A stretch of DNA of 64,000 nucleotides, taken from contig CAVPXF010000053.1 of NCBI GenBank assembly GCA_963709655.1, positions 1 through 64,000 of the forward strand, read 5' to 3'. The notes under the pieces were generated by a model that was not told the DNA's origin, made no database searches, and saw only the letters and a program-made list of their open reading frames with translations. How positions within the stretch are numbered: position 1 is the first letter of the stretch; every line of letters begins with the position of its first letter. This document shows positions 1 through 9,141 of the stretch, one piece after another. A program made the translations under genes and the position numbers. The stretch is from Roseiarcus sp963709655 (GTDB lineage: Bacteria > Pseudomonadota > Alphaproteobacteria > Rhizobiales > Beijerinckiaceae).

Positions 1-423
1 GAAATCAAAGCATACCGCAAACTCGCGCCTTTGTACATGATTTGTTCCAGGCTCGGGCACGTGGCGCTGCTGTTGGGCAGGCTCGGCAATGAGCTGGCGC
101 TCGGCCAGATCGCATCCGCCGGATCGACATAAGTCTCAGGTTTTGTAGCGCCACGCCCGCGCCGCAGCAGGTTTCTGCATGCGCGATCAAAGACCTGGGT
201 CCGCGCACTGACCGAAGATCAGCCAAATAAAACCTACTCGCCCAGTTCGACCCAATCGGAGGGAAGCGACATTCCCTCGCCACCCGGGCCGCGTTTTAAG
301 CGCGCCAGGGGGCAAGCTCTTGTGGGCTACGGGATTCCCGCATCGTATGAGACGGCGTGGGCCACGTCGGCTCGCCGTCGCCAAGCGCCGTTCCTGCGCG
401 CCTTCGCTTTCCCTCCGGTTTTT
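1..423. other. non-coding stretch at window edge
   Basis: No reading frame here looks like a protein; the open frames have shadow-like composition. Positions 32-47 hold a 16-base word that recurs exactly at 36826-36841, just outside the IS630 element, so this may be the remains of a mobile element or dispersed repeat. Otherwise nothing is recognisable. Confidence 0.4.
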
Positions 424-1656
424 TCATTCGTCGATCGCCTGATAGGCGAGGGCGCGGAGATCCAGTTCGGGCGGATCGAAGCTCAGCATCGACTGGGTCA
501 TGAACAGTCCGACCATCCCCTCCTGGGGGTCGACCCAGTAGTGCGTCTTGGCGGCGCCCGACCAGCCGAACTCCCCGACCGAGCCCGGCGCCGAACTCTG
601 CGCGACGTCCATGAGGACCCGCGAGCCCAGGCCGAAGCCGTAGCCGAGCAGGGGCAGCCCGCCGATCTCCAGCGGCAGCAACGCCGGCGGTATGCGGTTC
701 ATGTGCATCAGCGCCAGCGTCTTGCGGCCGATGACGCGTGTCCCGTCGAGCGCGCCGCCGTTCGCCAGCATCTGGGCGAAGCGGAAATAGTCGCCGATCG
801 TGCCGAACAGGCCGTGGCCGCCGCGCATGAAAGTCTCGGGCGCGTCGACCGGATAGGTTTCGGAGACGTCGAGGCGCTCGTTGTAGCCCTCCTGCCAAGC
901 CTTGAAGGCGAGGCTGAACGTCGTCCCCGGCGCCATGATGTCCGGCCGGCCGTACATCGCGGCGAGCCTCGGGCGCTTGGCGGCGGGAACCTCGAAGGCC
1001 GTGTCGACCATGCCGAGCGGTTCGAACAGCCGCTCGCTGAGGACCGTGGCGAGCGACTGGCCCGAGACGATCTCGAGGATGTGCGCCGCAACGTCGATCC
1101 CGACGCTGTACTGCCAGCGCGTCCCCGGCTGGAAGGCCAGCGGAAGCTGCGCAAAATCGTCGATCCCCTGTTCGAGCGTCGGCTTGGGACTCAGGAGCTT
1201 CGCCGTCGCGCACATCCGGCTGACCGGCGAGTTTTCGAGGAAGTGGTAGGTCAGGCCGCTCGTATGCGCCATGAGGTCGGCGACGAAGATTGGCCGGACG
1301 GGGTCGACCAGGCCGCCGTCGGCGCCGAGAACCTTTATCCGCCCGAAAGCCGGCAGGTAGGCGGCGACCGGATCGACCAGCCGGATGCGGCCCTCCTCGA
1401 GGAAGGTCATCAGGGCGGTGCAGACAATCGGCTTGGTCATCGAATAGAGGCGGAAGATCGTATCCGCCGCCATCGGCGCCTTCGCCTCCTTGTCCCGCCA
1501 GCCGTACTGGCCGGCATGGACGATCCGGCCGGCGCGCGCAATCAGCGTGCTGACGCCGGCGTAGGTCCCGCGGTCGACATAAGATCGCATGCAGGCGTCG
1601 ATGCGTTTGAGGCGGGCGCTGTTCATCCCGGCGCTTTCGGGCAAGTCGATGTGCAT
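424..1656 (-). CDS. beta-lactamase-family serine hydrolase (class C-like / EstB-type)
   Basis: A 410-residue protein of the beta-lactamase/transpeptidase-like superfamily (PF00144). The catalytic S-x-x-K motif is seen as SMTK about 90 residues in. A YSV triad-like element in WQYSVGID fits the Tyr of the YxN motif, and the C-terminal part ends in the usual GWSG...HYWVDP region. Such enzymes are esterases, D-aminopeptidases or penicillin-binding relatives; the substrate cannot be told. I chose the ATG at 1656 over an upstream in-frame start because a GAGAGGAC ribosome site sits about 5-12 nt before it and the protein then begins at the normal domain start. No signal peptide is visible, so it is probably cytoplasmic. 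Confidence 0.85.
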   Translation of the reverse strand: MHIDLPESAGMNSARLKRIDACMRSYVDRGTYAGVSTLIARAGRIVHAGQYGWRDKEAKAPMAADTIFRLYSMTKPIVCTALMTFLEEGRIRLVDPVAAYLPAFGRIKVLGADGGLVDPVRPIFVADLMAHTSGLTYHFLENSPVSRMCATAKLLSPKPTLEQGIDDFAQLPLAFQPGTRWQYSVGIDVAAHILEIVSGQSLATVLSERLFEPLGMVDTAFEVPAAKRPRLAAMYGRPDIMAPGTTFSLAFKAWQEGYNERLDVSETYPVDAPETFMRGGHGLFGTIGDYFRFAQMLANGGALDGTRVIGRKTLALMHMNRIPPALLPLEIGGLPLLGYGFGLGSRVLMDVAQSSAPGSVGEFGWSGAAKTHYWVDPQEGMVGLFMTQSMLSFDPPELDLRALAYQAIDE

Positions 1657-1916
1657 GGATGTCCTCTCTCGGCGGCTCGTTCGGGCCGCGCCATGATCGA
1701 CCGAGCGGCCGTCGTGATCAAGCGGGGGCCGAGCGCCTTCGCGAAGGCGGGCGCGCGGCCAGCTCTGAATTTGAATGTCCTCAGGCCTCTGCGTTGGACG
1801 CGAAATAGGCCAGGCAATCAAGGTTTAACCCTGACGCGCAATTTTCAGGGTGCATTCTGTAGACGCGAACAAAAGAGGAACATACCATCTGAGCATGAGA
1901 TCGAGGAGCGAAGGCC

Positions 1917-2867
1917 ATGCAATTCAACCCGATTGACGTGCTCACCGAGGCGACGGCGACGACCACCCGAACGCCCTTTGGCGTCGGGACGGGCGATCCC
2001 GGGCCGCTCCGCTGCCCCTGCTGCCATGGCGCCCTCCACCGGACCGACGCCGGCTTCGACTGCGCTGCCGAGGGGTGCGGCGCGAGCTTCCCGGTTCGCG
2101 ACGGCGTGCTCGTCGTTCGCGACACCGCGACCGACGACAACAAGACCGCGGCCGATTTTTACAACAGCAAGCTCTGGCCGAAAGTTCGGTTCTGGGAGCG
2201 TATTTTCTGGGCCGTCAACGGCGGCGAGCGGCGGGCGCGCGACGTGGTTTTGCGCCATCTGCCGAAGTCGTCCGGCGTCCGCCTGCTCGACGTCGCCATA
2301 GGCGACGGCGTCTACACGAGCTGGCTTCCCGAGGACTGGTCGATCGTCGGCATCGACGTTTCCGCGACCCAACTCGCCGCCTGCCAGCGCAAGAACGCCG
2401 GCCGTGACCTTCAGCTCGTTCTCGGCGAGGCCGAGGACATGCCCTTTGGCGACGGGACGTTCGACGCCGTGCTGAGCAACGGCGGATTCAACCATTTCAA
2501 CGACCCCGAGGCGGCGCTGCGCGAGATGGCGCGGGTCGCCAAGCCCGGCGCCCCGTGGTCATCGCCGACGAAATGCCGGACTTCCTCAACTTCGGCCATC
2601 GGCTGGGCCTGCCCGGACTCGACCGCTGGATCGGCTCGCAGGCTCATGAGCATGGGCGACGACTTCGCCGGTCTCGTCGAGCGCCACCGAAACATCGACA
2701 TCGCCGAGATCGGCCGCCGCGTCCTGGACGACAGCCGCTACGAGGTGATCTGGCGCGGCGGGGGCTACCTGATGGTCGGCAAGGCCCCTGAACGCCGGCC
2801 GTCCCCTGCTCGACGCCCCGAGCCGCGCCTGGATCTCGATCTCGCAATTCCGGCGCTTTGCGAGTAG
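1917..2867 (+). CDS. class I SAM-dependent methyltransferase with N-terminal zinc ribbon; two compensating frameshifts
   Basis: About 316 codons. The N-terminus (residues 30-70) is a Trm112-like zinc ribbon with CPCC and a later Cys pair, followed by a Rossmann methyltransferase: motif I is LLDVAIGDGVY, an acidic post-I strand is IVGIDVS, and later come DAVLSNGGFNHF and EMARVAKPG. This order is typical of UbiE/Methyltransf_11 enzymes that act on small molecules or lipids. Between about 2551 and 2645 the true protein runs in the next frame (it reads VVIADEMPDFLNFGHRLGLP there), then returns. A missing C in the C4 run at 2551-2554 and an extra base near 2647 explain both steps. The ORF stays open, but about 30 residues are miscoded as deposited. 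The substrate is unknown. Confidence 0.75.
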   Translation: MQFNPIDVLTEATATTTRTPFGVGTGDPGPLRCPCCHGALHRTDAGFDCAAEGCGASFPVRDGVLVVRDTATDDNKTAADFYNSKLWPKVRFWERIFWAVNGGERRARDVVLRHLPKSSGVRLLDVAIGDGVYTSWLPEDWSIVGIDVSATQLAACQRKNAGRDLQLVLGEAEDMPFGDGTFDAVLSNGGFNHFNDPEAALREMARVAKPGAPWSSPTKCRTSSTSAIGWACPDSTAGSARRLMSMGDDFAGLVERHRNIDIAEIGRRVLDDSRYEVIWRGGGYLMVGKAPERRPSPARRPEPRLDLDLAIPALCE

Positions 2868-2884
2868 CGTTCTCCTTTGGGAAC

Positions 2885-2915
2885 CCTTCCCCAGCTTGCT
2901 GGGGAAGGTGGCGCG
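2885..2915. repeat. REP-like hairpin (rhizobial CCTTCCCC...GGGGAAGGTGGCGCG type)
   Basis: Ten-base arms at 2885-2894 and 2899-2908 pair perfectly round a 4-nt loop and are followed by TGGCGCG. The same arm-plus-TGGCGCG layout occurs at 4118-4145. This is the common intergenic palindrome of Hyphomicrobiales. It may also end transcription of the methyltransferase, but no T run follows. Confidence 0.6.
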
Positions 2916-3064
2916 AGCCATCGCCCGTCGACAACTGCGGCGTCAGACTGGAGCCTGAGCGCTTCCCCGCGCCGGCCGCACGACGTCGCATTGACGGCGC
3001 ATTACGCGCGCATATCGTTCCGATCGGAGGGGCAGGGTTTCGCCCCCAACTCGGAACGACGATC

Positions 3065-4033
3065 ATGACGCCTTTTCGCCTCGCCTCAGCAGCAATTTTG
3101 TCTTGCGGCGTCGTTGGCGCATGCGGCCGGCTTCCAGCGCATCGAGGTTCCGGCGAACGGGACGCTTCAATCCCTGAAGGGCGCGGTCTGGTATCCATGC
3201 GCCGAGCCGCCAGGCGAGGTGAAGATGGGTCCTAACGTCCTCTCCGTCGCCGAAAATTGTCCGGTGGCGGGCGAGAAGCTGCCGCTCGTCGTCATCTCGC
3301 ATGGCCATGGCGGCTCGTTTCTCGGGCACCATGACACCGCCGAGGCGCTCGCGGACGCCGGTTTCGTCGTCGTCGCGATCAACCATCCGGGCGACACGAC
3401 GAGGGACATGAGCCGCGCCGACGACCCCTCGGTCTTCGTCGAGCGGCCAGCCGACATCAAACGGACGATCGACTTCGTGCTCGGCTCATGGTCCGGCTCG
3501 GCGAAGATCGATCCCGAGCGCGTCGGGTTTTTCGGCTTCTCCCGCGGCGGCTATACCGGGCTTGTCGCCATTGGCGCCAACCTAAGTCTTGGCAAGGTGC
3601 TGACGCTCTGCGAAGGCGCCGCGAGCCCGACCTGCGATCAGGTGCGCAAGGGGCGCCTCCGCAACTCGTCCACGATCCGCGCATCAAGGCCGCCGTGATC
3701 GCCGACCCGCTCGCCATCTTTTTCGCCGCGGACAGCTTTCGGGACGTGAAGGTCCCCGTTCAGCTCTGGGGCTCCGAGCGCGGCGGCGACGGCGTGACGC
3801 CGGAGAGCGTGAGGGACGTCGCCGGCTGGTTGCCGACGAAGCCCGACTTCCACGTCGTCCCGAATTCCCAGCATTTCGACTTTCTCGCTCCCTGCTCGGC
3901 CGATCTCGCCAAATTGGCGCCCAAAATCTGCGTCGACCCACCGGGCTTCGACCGAACCGCATTCCATAAGGACTTCAACGGGGAATTGGTCGCGTTCTTC
4001 CGCAAGCATCTGGCGGACGCGCAACAGCCCTGA
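3065..4033 (+). pseudogene. secreted dienelactone hydrolase/alpha-beta hydrolase, frameshifted twice
   Basis: Reassembled from three frames: a signal peptide from ATG 3065 (MTPFRLASAAILSCGVVGA, likely AHA cleavage), a core from about 3114 and a C-terminal third from about 3652. The core carries HGHGGSFLGH (oxyanion region) and the nucleophile elbow GFSRGGYTG (G-x-S-x-G). The C-terminal frame holds a late Asp/Glu region and the expected catalytic His in PNSQHFDF. Frame moves +1 near 3113-3120 and back near 3650-3655, where the run GGGG should be GGGGG. The two shifts cancel, so total length is a multiple of three (about 322 residues), which favours sequencing error over decay. Related proteins are periplasmic platelet-activating-factor-acetylhydrolase/DLH-like esterases; the substrate is unknown. 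Confidence 0.65.
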
Positions 4034-4117
4034 TGAGCTTGGCGACCGAGTGCGGGTCGGCGGCCGGCCCGCACTACGTAGCTTCGGTGAGGCAAAGACC
4101 GAGTGTAAATTGCGCTC

Positions 4118-4240
4118 CCTTCTCCCATCGGGAGAAGGTGGCGCGGAGCGCCGGATGAGGGGACCCACGCGCAACGATTTCCGCGGTCGACCTCATCCTC
4201 GCCCTTCTTTCCCACGGGGAGAGGGGAGCGGCACATCTGG
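4118..4240. repeat. REP-like palindrome between convergent genes
   Basis: Arms CCTTCTCCC (4118-4126) and GGGAGAAGG (4130-4138) are followed by TGGCGCG and GATGAGGGG. A partly complementary CCTCATCC...CACGGGGAGAGG block lies at 4191-4225. Together they form the usual rhizobial paired REP arrangement between the ends of the hydrolase and the decarboxylase, where they may act as a bidirectional terminator. Confidence 0.6.
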
Positions 4241-4259
4241 AACGCATGGCCGGAAGTCA

Positions 4260-5714
4260 TTACGCCCCGGGCGCAGCGGCAGGCGGCGCCGTCTCCGCCG
4301 CCGACCGGATCGCCGCCCAGACGGCGGCGATGTCCTCGGCCTCCGTCGTCATGGCGCCGATCGAGACGCGCGCGAGCCAGCGGCCGTCGACCACCGCGGG
4401 CGTGAGATAGGCGGCGCCCGAGCGGTTGACCGCGTCGACCCAGGCCAGCGTGTGCCGGTCGAGCGCCTCGCCTTCGAGCGGCGCCCCGTCCGGGCCGGCG
4501 GGCTCGTGGCGAATGCAGACGGTCTGGAGCCGGGTGGGGGTGACGATCCGCCAGTTCGGCGTCGCCGCCACCTCCTCGTCGAAATGGCGGGCGTTGGCGA
4601 GATCCCGCCGCAGTCGCTTCTGCAGGCCCGTGACGCCCTGTTCGCGAATGAGGAACCAGAGTTTGAGGGCGCGGAAGCGGCGGCCGAGCGGAATCCCCCA
4701 GTCGCGCAGGTTCTTGACCTCGCCGTCGACCGAGGATTGCAGGTAGCTCGGATCGGTCGACATTACCCGCATCAGATGCTCCGGGTCGCGGACGTAGTAG
4801 AGCGAGCAGTCGAACGGCGCGCCGAGCCACTTGTGGGCGTTGACCACGAGACTGTCGGCGCCCTCGATTCCCTCCCACATCGACCGAAGCTCCGGCAGAA
4901 TCATGCCGCTGCCTGCCATGGCGGCGTCGACTTGCAGCCAGACGCCGTATGCCTTGGCGACCGCCGCGATGCCGGCGATCGGATCGGCCGCCGTCGTTCC
5001 GGTGGTGCCGACCGTCGCCACGATCGCGCAGGGCAGGCGGCCTTTCGCTGCGTCGTCGGCGATCATCTCAGCCAGCGCGTCGAAACGCATGGCGTGGTTG
5101 TCGCCGGTCGGGACCAGGCGCAGGTTGTCCCGGCCGAAACCGGCGAGCAGGACGTCCTTGCCGACGGAGCTGTTGGCGTGCGCCGAGATATAGACGCAGG
5201 GCTTGCGCGGTTCGCCCTGGAGGCCGCCGCGCGCCAGCGCAAAGCCGGTCGCCCGCTCGCGGGCCGAGATCAGCGCCACCAGGGTGCTGGTCGAGGCGGT
5301 GTCCTGAATGACCCCGCTCCAGGCCGGCGAAAGGCCGAGCATCTGCCGCATCCAGTCGGTGACCACCTCCTCGATCTCGGTGATTGCCGGGCTCGATTGC
5401 CAGGAGAGGCCGAGGACGCCGAGCCCGGTGCTGACGAGATCGCCCAGCACGCCCGAAAGCGCCGCGTTGGCCGGGAAATAGCCGAAGAAGCGCGGGTGCT
5501 GCCAAAGCGACAGTCCGGGCAGGACGATGCGGTCGAGGTCGCCGATGATGTCGGCGAAGGGTTCCGGCTCGGCCGGCGGCGCGACCGGCAGCGCGTCGCG
5601 AATGTCGCCGGGCCGCGTCATGGCCATCACGGGCCGCTCGGCCAGGGTTTCGTGGTAGTCGGCCAGCCAGTCGATCAGCTGATGGCCATAGCGGCGGAAC
5701 TCTTCAGGCGACAT
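4260..5714 (-). CDS. pyridoxal-phosphate group II decarboxylase (aromatic-L-amino-acid/tyrosine decarboxylase-like)
   Basis: 484 residues, the usual size for the group II family (PF00282). The PLP lysine is K295 in NAHKWLG. D263 in VDAAMAG contacts the cofactor nitrogen, and TVGTTGTT (about 234-241) is the phosphate loop region. The N-terminal WQHPRFFGYF segment near residue 71 is characteristic of aromatic amino acid decarboxylases (DOPA, tryptophan, tyrosine), while glutamate decarboxylases differ there. It would release CO2 from an aromatic amino acid to give an amine such as tryptamine; the exact substrate is inferred. The ATG at 5714 has a GAGG site about 8 nt upstream. It stands alone, convergent with the hydrolase and divergent from ppx. 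Confidence 0.85.
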   Translation of the reverse strand: MSPEEFRRYGHQLIDWLADYHETLAERPVMAMTRPGDIRDALPVAPPAEPEPFADIIGDLDRIVLPGLSLWQHPRFFGYFPANAALSGVLGDLVSTGLGVLGLSWQSSPAITEIEEVVTDWMRQMLGLSPAWSGVIQDTASTSTLVALISARERATGFALARGGLQGEPRKPCVYISAHANSSVGKDVLLAGFGRDNLRLVPTGDNHAMRFDALAEMIADDAAKGRLPCAIVATVGTTGTTAADPIAGIAAVAKAYGVWLQVDAAMAGSGMILPELRSMWEGIEGADSLVVNAHKWLGAPFDCSLYYVRDPEHLMRVMSTDPSYLQSSVDGEVKNLRDWGIPLGRRFRALKLWFLIREQGVTGLQKRLRRDLANARHFDEEVAATPNWRIVTPTRLQTVCIRHEPAGPDGAPLEGEALDRHTLAWVDAVNRSGAAYLTPAVVDGRWLARVSIGAMTTEAEDIAAVWAAIRSAAETAPPAAAPGA

Positions 5715-5950
5715 CGTTATATCCTCGAACGCTTGGGGCGGCCCCGTCGGTCCTTCGCGCTCTTGCGCGCGAGTGTTTTAGAGCAGATCGCCCGTCACCC
5801 GAAGCGGGTGGGCGCCGCCGGCGTTCGCCAAGCCAGCGGGCCCTCCCGGCGGCGTCCTTTCGCTTCGCCGTCCGCCCCGGGGCGTTCGCGCGCGCTGGTC
5901 AAATCCCTCCACGTTGCGCATGATCGCGAGGTGGGCTGGAGGAATCCGCG

Positions 5951-7492
5951 TTGTCCAGGCGCTCGCCGCCGCATCGGCCGCTCGACCTCGATCCGGCGCG
6001 CGTCATGCGCGCCGACCGGCCGCATTACGGCATCATCGACATCGGCTCGAATTCGGTGCGGCTGATCGTCTACGACCAGCTCGGGCGGGCCCCGCTGCCG
6101 CGCTTCAACGAGAAGTCGCTCGCCCGTCTCGCCGAGGGCCTGGCCGAGACCGGCGCGATCGCGCCCGAAGGGTTCCAGCGCACCGTCGAGGCGGCGCGGC
6201 GCTTCCGCGCGATCGCCGACGCGATGGGCGTGGCGAAGCTCGACGTGACGGCGACCGAGGCGATCCGACGCGCAACCAACGGCCGGGCGCTGGCCGACGC
6301 CATCGCCGCTGAAGCGGGCCTCACGGTGCGGATTCTCTCAGGCGCCGAGGAGGCGCGCTACGCCGCGCTCGGCGTCATCTCCGGCTTCTTCCGGCCGGTC
6401 GGCGCGATCGGCGACATGGGCGGCGGCAGCCTCGAGATCGCGGAGGCGATCGACGACCGGGTCGGCGACGCCTGGACCAGCATGCCGCTCGGCGCGCTGC
6501 CGGTCGAGGCCTTGCTCGCGCAAGGCTACGACGTCGCCAAGCGCCGGGTGGACGAGATCCTGCGCGCGGGCGTCAAGGCGTCGTTCGCCCGGCCGACCTT
6601 CTATCCGGTCGGCGGCGGCTGGCGCGCGCTCGCCAGAGCCCATATCGAGGCGGTCGGCGCGCCGGTGAAGGCGGTGCACGGCTACACTGTGGAGACGCCG
6701 GTCATCCGCGCCTTCGCCAAATCGATCGCGCGCCAGACGGCGGCGAAGCTCGTCGACATGCCGGGCGTCTCGGCGCGGCGGACGCGAACGCTGCCCGCGG
6801 CGGCGCTGACGCTCGACCGCGTGCTGAAGCGGCTCGCGCCCGACCGGGTGATCTTCTCGGCGCTCGGCCTGCGCGAGGGCCTGCTCTATTCGCAGCTCGA
6901 CGAGGCCGAGCGCTATCTCGATCCGCTGGTTGAGGGCGCCCAGCTGATCGGCCTGCCGTTCGCGCGCGTGCCGGAGTTCGCGCCGGCGCTCGCCGCATGG
7001 ACGGCCGACCTCTTTCCGCACGAGGCGCCGGCCGAAAGGCGGCTGCGCGTCGCGGTCTGCGCGCTCTCGGACATCGCCTGGCGCGACGCGGTCGATCTGA
7101 GGGCCGAGGAGAGCTTCCGGCGGCTCTTGCAGTTTCCCTTCATCGGCGTCGATCACGCCGAGCGGGTGTTCATCGCCGCCTCGGTGCACGCCCGTTACGC
7201 CGGACGCGGCGATGCGCCCTGGCTCACGCCGGCGATCGGCCTTCTCACGCCGGCGCTCAGGCGGCGGGCCCAGATTCTCGGGCGCGCGATGCAGCTTGCC
7301 TATCGCTTCTCCGGCGTGGTCCCGGCCGTGCTGGCGGGCGCGCGGCTGCGGCTCGACCCGCATTGCGTGCGGCTTGAGGTGTCGCCGGCGGCGCGCGCGC
7401 CCGACAGCGAGGTCGTGGTCGACCGGCTGCGCTGGCTCGCGGCGGCGGTTGGCGTGAAGCGGACGGAAATCGTAGTGCGGGAAGAGACGTAG
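5951..7492 (+). CDS. ppx: Ppx/GppA family exopolyphosphatase
   Basis: 513 residues with the actin-like ATPase fold of Ppx/GppA. Phosphate-1 motif DIGSNSVRLIV sits near residue 30 and the second glycine-rich motif GDMGGGSLEI near residue 157. Ppx removes terminal phosphate from polyphosphate; GppA converts pppGpp to ppGpp; the two cannot be separated by motif alone. The C-terminal half is the HD-like/alpha-helical region common in alphaproteobacterial Ppx. I chose the TTG at 5951 because GGAGGA lies 7 nt upstream; an ATG at 6005 is the alternative and would remove 18 residues. The other polyphosphate-related genes of the window lie 54 kb away. Confidence 0.85.
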   Translation: MSRRSPPHRPLDLDPARVMRADRPHYGIIDIGSNSVRLIVYDQLGRAPLPRFNEKSLARLAEGLAETGAIAPEGFQRTVEAARRFRAIADAMGVAKLDVTATEAIRRATNGRALADAIAAEAGLTVRILSGAEEARYAALGVISGFFRPVGAIGDMGGGSLEIAEAIDDRVGDAWTSMPLGALPVEALLAQGYDVAKRRVDEILRAGVKASFARPTFYPVGGGWRALARAHIEAVGAPVKAVHGYTVETPVIRAFAKSIARQTAAKLVDMPGVSARRTRTLPAAALTLDRVLKRLAPDRVIFSALGLREGLLYSQLDEAERYLDPLVEGAQLIGLPFARVPEFAPALAAWTADLFPHEAPAERRLRVAVCALSDIAWRDAVDLRAEESFRRLLQFPFIGVDHAERVFIAASVHARYAGRGDAPWLTPAIGLLTPALRRRAQILGRAMQLAYRFSGVVPAVLAGARLRLDPHCVRLEVSPAARAPDSEVVVDRLRWLAAAVGVKRTEIVVREET

Positions 7493-7578
7493 GGCGCCGT
7501 CGGCGGCCCTGATCGGGGCAGGCGGGCGCCAGGCCGGCCAAGCAAGACGAGCAAGCAAACCGAGCAAGCAAACCGGGG

Positions 7579-8289
7579 ATGTCAGGGATGAGCGAAGAGC
7601 GTCGGGTCGAAATCGGCTTTCTGGTGTTTCCGAACGTTCAGCAGCTCGACCTGACCGGGCCTTACGAGGTGCTGGCGTCGTGGCCGAAAGCGCGCGCTCG
7701 CCTGGTGTGGAAGACGCTCGACCCGGTCCTTTCGTCGACCGGGCTCATGCTGAAGCCCGACGCGACCTTTCCCGACTGCGGCCCGCTCGACGTGATCTGC
7801 GCGCCCGGCGGGGCAGGGATCAACCCGCTTCTCGCCGACGAGGAGACGCTCGCCTTTCTCCGCCGGCAGGCGGACGGGGCGCGCTTCGTCACGTCCGTCT
7901 GCACCGGCGCGCTCGTTCTCGGCGCCGCGGGCCTTCTCGTCGACCGACGGGCGACGACGCATTGGGCCTCGCACCACCTGCTCGCCCCGCTCGGCGCGAT
8001 CCCGGTTCGCCAACGCACCGTGCGCGACGGCAAGCTGATGACCGGCGGCGGGGTGACGGCAGGGATCGACTTCGGCCTCGCGCTGCTCGCTGAACTCGCC
8101 GGCCGGGCGGCGGCCGAGGCCGTGCAGCTCAACCTCGAATACGCCCCCGCGCCGCCGTTCGACGCCGGCGAGCCCGACACGGCGCCGTCGCCGGTCAGGC
8201 AGGCGGTCGAAAAGCGGCTCGCACCGATCATCGCGGAGCGCGCGCGCCTCGTCGCCGAGGCGTCGAAGCGGCTCGGCCTCGGCGGCTGA
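7579..8289 (+). CDS. DJ-1/PfpI family protein (isonitrile hydratase-like)
   Basis: 236 residues of the class I glutamine amidotransferase-like DJ-1/PfpI fold. The nucleophile elbow is SVCTGALVLGAAGLL with the catalytic Cys in CTG, and HWASHH supplies histidines downstream. This combination with DLTGPYEVL at the N-terminus matches the isonitrile hydratase (InhA) branch and the N-terminal domain of GlxA/FtrA-type regulators, but there is no C-terminal HTH, so it is an enzyme, not a regulator. Two ATGs three codons apart (7579 and 7588) are possible starts. Just upstream the 13-base word GAGCAAGCAAACC occurs twice in tandem. Confidence 0.8.
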   Translation: MSGMSEERRVEIGFLVFPNVQQLDLTGPYEVLASWPKARARLVWKTLDPVLSSTGLMLKPDATFPDCGPLDVICAPGGAGINPLLADEETLAFLRRQADGARFVTSVCTGALVLGAAGLLVDRRATTHWASHHLLAPLGAIPVRQRTVRDGKLMTGGGVTAGIDFGLALLAELAGRAAAEAVQLNLEYAPAPPFDAGEPDTAPSPVRQAVEKRLAPIIAERARLVAEASKRLGLGG

Positions 8290-8304
8290 GCGGCGATTGG
8301 TCCT

Positions 8305-8332
8305 CTTGCGCGACGCCGCGGCGTCGCGCAAG
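8305..8332. repeat. perfect 28-bp palindrome
   Basis: The 14 bases CTTGCGCGACGCCG at 8305-8318 are followed immediately by their exact reverse complement (8319-8332), with no spacer. It lies 15 bp after the PfpI stop and 32 bp before the fmdB-type start. There is no T run, so a simple terminator is doubtful; a protein-binding site or cruciform is possible. Confidence 0.7.
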
Positions 8333-8364
8333 GGAGACGCTGATCAAGTCTGCGGAGCGCACGG

Positions 8365-8598
8365 ATGCCAATCTACGCCTACCGATGCCGCGACTGCGGC
8401 AAGGAATTCTCGACCCTGGTGATGTCAGGCGAGACGCCGGCGTGCGAAGCCTGCGCCAGCGCCGACCTCGAGCAGCAGCTTTCGCTGATCGCCTCGCCCG
8501 CCAAGGGCGGCGATCAGGCGCCGGCCATGGCGGGGTCGTGCGATATGATGGGCGGCTGCGGCTGCGCGGGCGCCTGCCCCGCCTTTGCCGACGCCTGA
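8365..8598 (+). CDS. FmdB-type zinc ribbon protein
   Basis: 77 residues. The N-terminus MPIYAYRCRDCGKEFS with a second Cys pair ACEAC about 18 residues later is the CxxC...CxxC zinc ribbon of the FmdB/putative regulatory protein family (TIGR02605/PF09723). FmdB was named for its link with formamidase/amidase genes in a methylotroph, but most members have no proven role. The C-terminus is unusual: Met-, Gly- and Cys-rich (MMGGCGCAGACP), which could bind a second metal. GGAG lies about 8 nt before the ATG. Confidence 0.85.
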   Translation: MPIYAYRCRDCGKEFSTLVMSGETPACEACASADLEQQLSLIASPAKGGDQAPAMAGSCDMMGGCGCAGACPAFADA

Positions 8599-8668
8599 CG
8601 GGCCGGCCGTCCGCTTGCCTTCCGGCCGCCGCGCGGCCATGCTCCGAAGTTGAGCCTCGGAGCGCGCC

Positions 8669-9139
8669 ATGCCGGACGCCGTACCGCCTGCCGGAGACCC
8701 CGATAGCGCCAAGGCGATCGCGGTGGTCGCCTCGATCCCGCTCGCAGTTGACCTTGGCCGCTACGACCTCGCCGAGGCGGCTTTCGCGCCCGAGATCGTG
8801 ATCGACTACACGAGCCTCTGGGGCGGGGCGCCGCAGCGCACGACGCCCGCCGCGCTGATGGACGCGTGGCGCGGTCTCGTGCCCGGCTTCGACGCGACCC
8901 GGCACGAGCTGCTCGACGTCGAGGCGCGGATCGACGGCGACGCCGCCGAGGCGACCGCGCGGGTCGACGCCCGCCATTGGATCGGAGACGCGCTCTGGCG
9001 GCCGATCGGCCTTTATCGCTGGACGCTTGCGCGGCTCGGCGGCCGCTGGAAGGTCACGGCCATGTCGTTTGTTTTGACGCAGGAGGTCGGCGACCGCGGC
9101 CTCGTGGCGATGGCGGCCGACCGCGCGAAAGATCGCTGA
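8669..9139 (+). CDS. SnoaL/NTF2-like domain protein
   Basis: 156 residues with the cone-shaped NTF2 fold signature: an N-terminal helix pair, FAPEIVIDYTSLWGG, then three long strands ending in WKVTAMSFVLT. Family members bind small hydrophobic ligands or act as polyketide-type cyclases and isomerases. It is likely co-transcribed with the following short-chain dehydrogenase, which starts 2 nt after its stop, so the pair may act on the same ligand. The exact reaction is unknown. Confidence 0.75.
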   Translation: MPDAVPPAGDPDSAKAIAVVASIPLAVDLGRYDLAEAAFAPEIVIDYTSLWGGAPQRTTPAALMDAWRGLVPGFDATRHELLDVEARIDGDAAEATARVDARHWIGDALWRPIGLYRWTLARLGGRWKVTAMSFVLTQEVGDRGLVAMAADRAKDR

Positions 9140-9141
9140 CG

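Noticed and set aside
5..283. 92-codon minus-strand ORF at the window edge
   Set aside because: Composition is shadow-like and no start signal is present.
322..2301. 659-codon plus-strand frame
   Set aside because: It is antisense to the serine hydrolase, with Arg/Asp/Gly-rich shadow composition and no domain.
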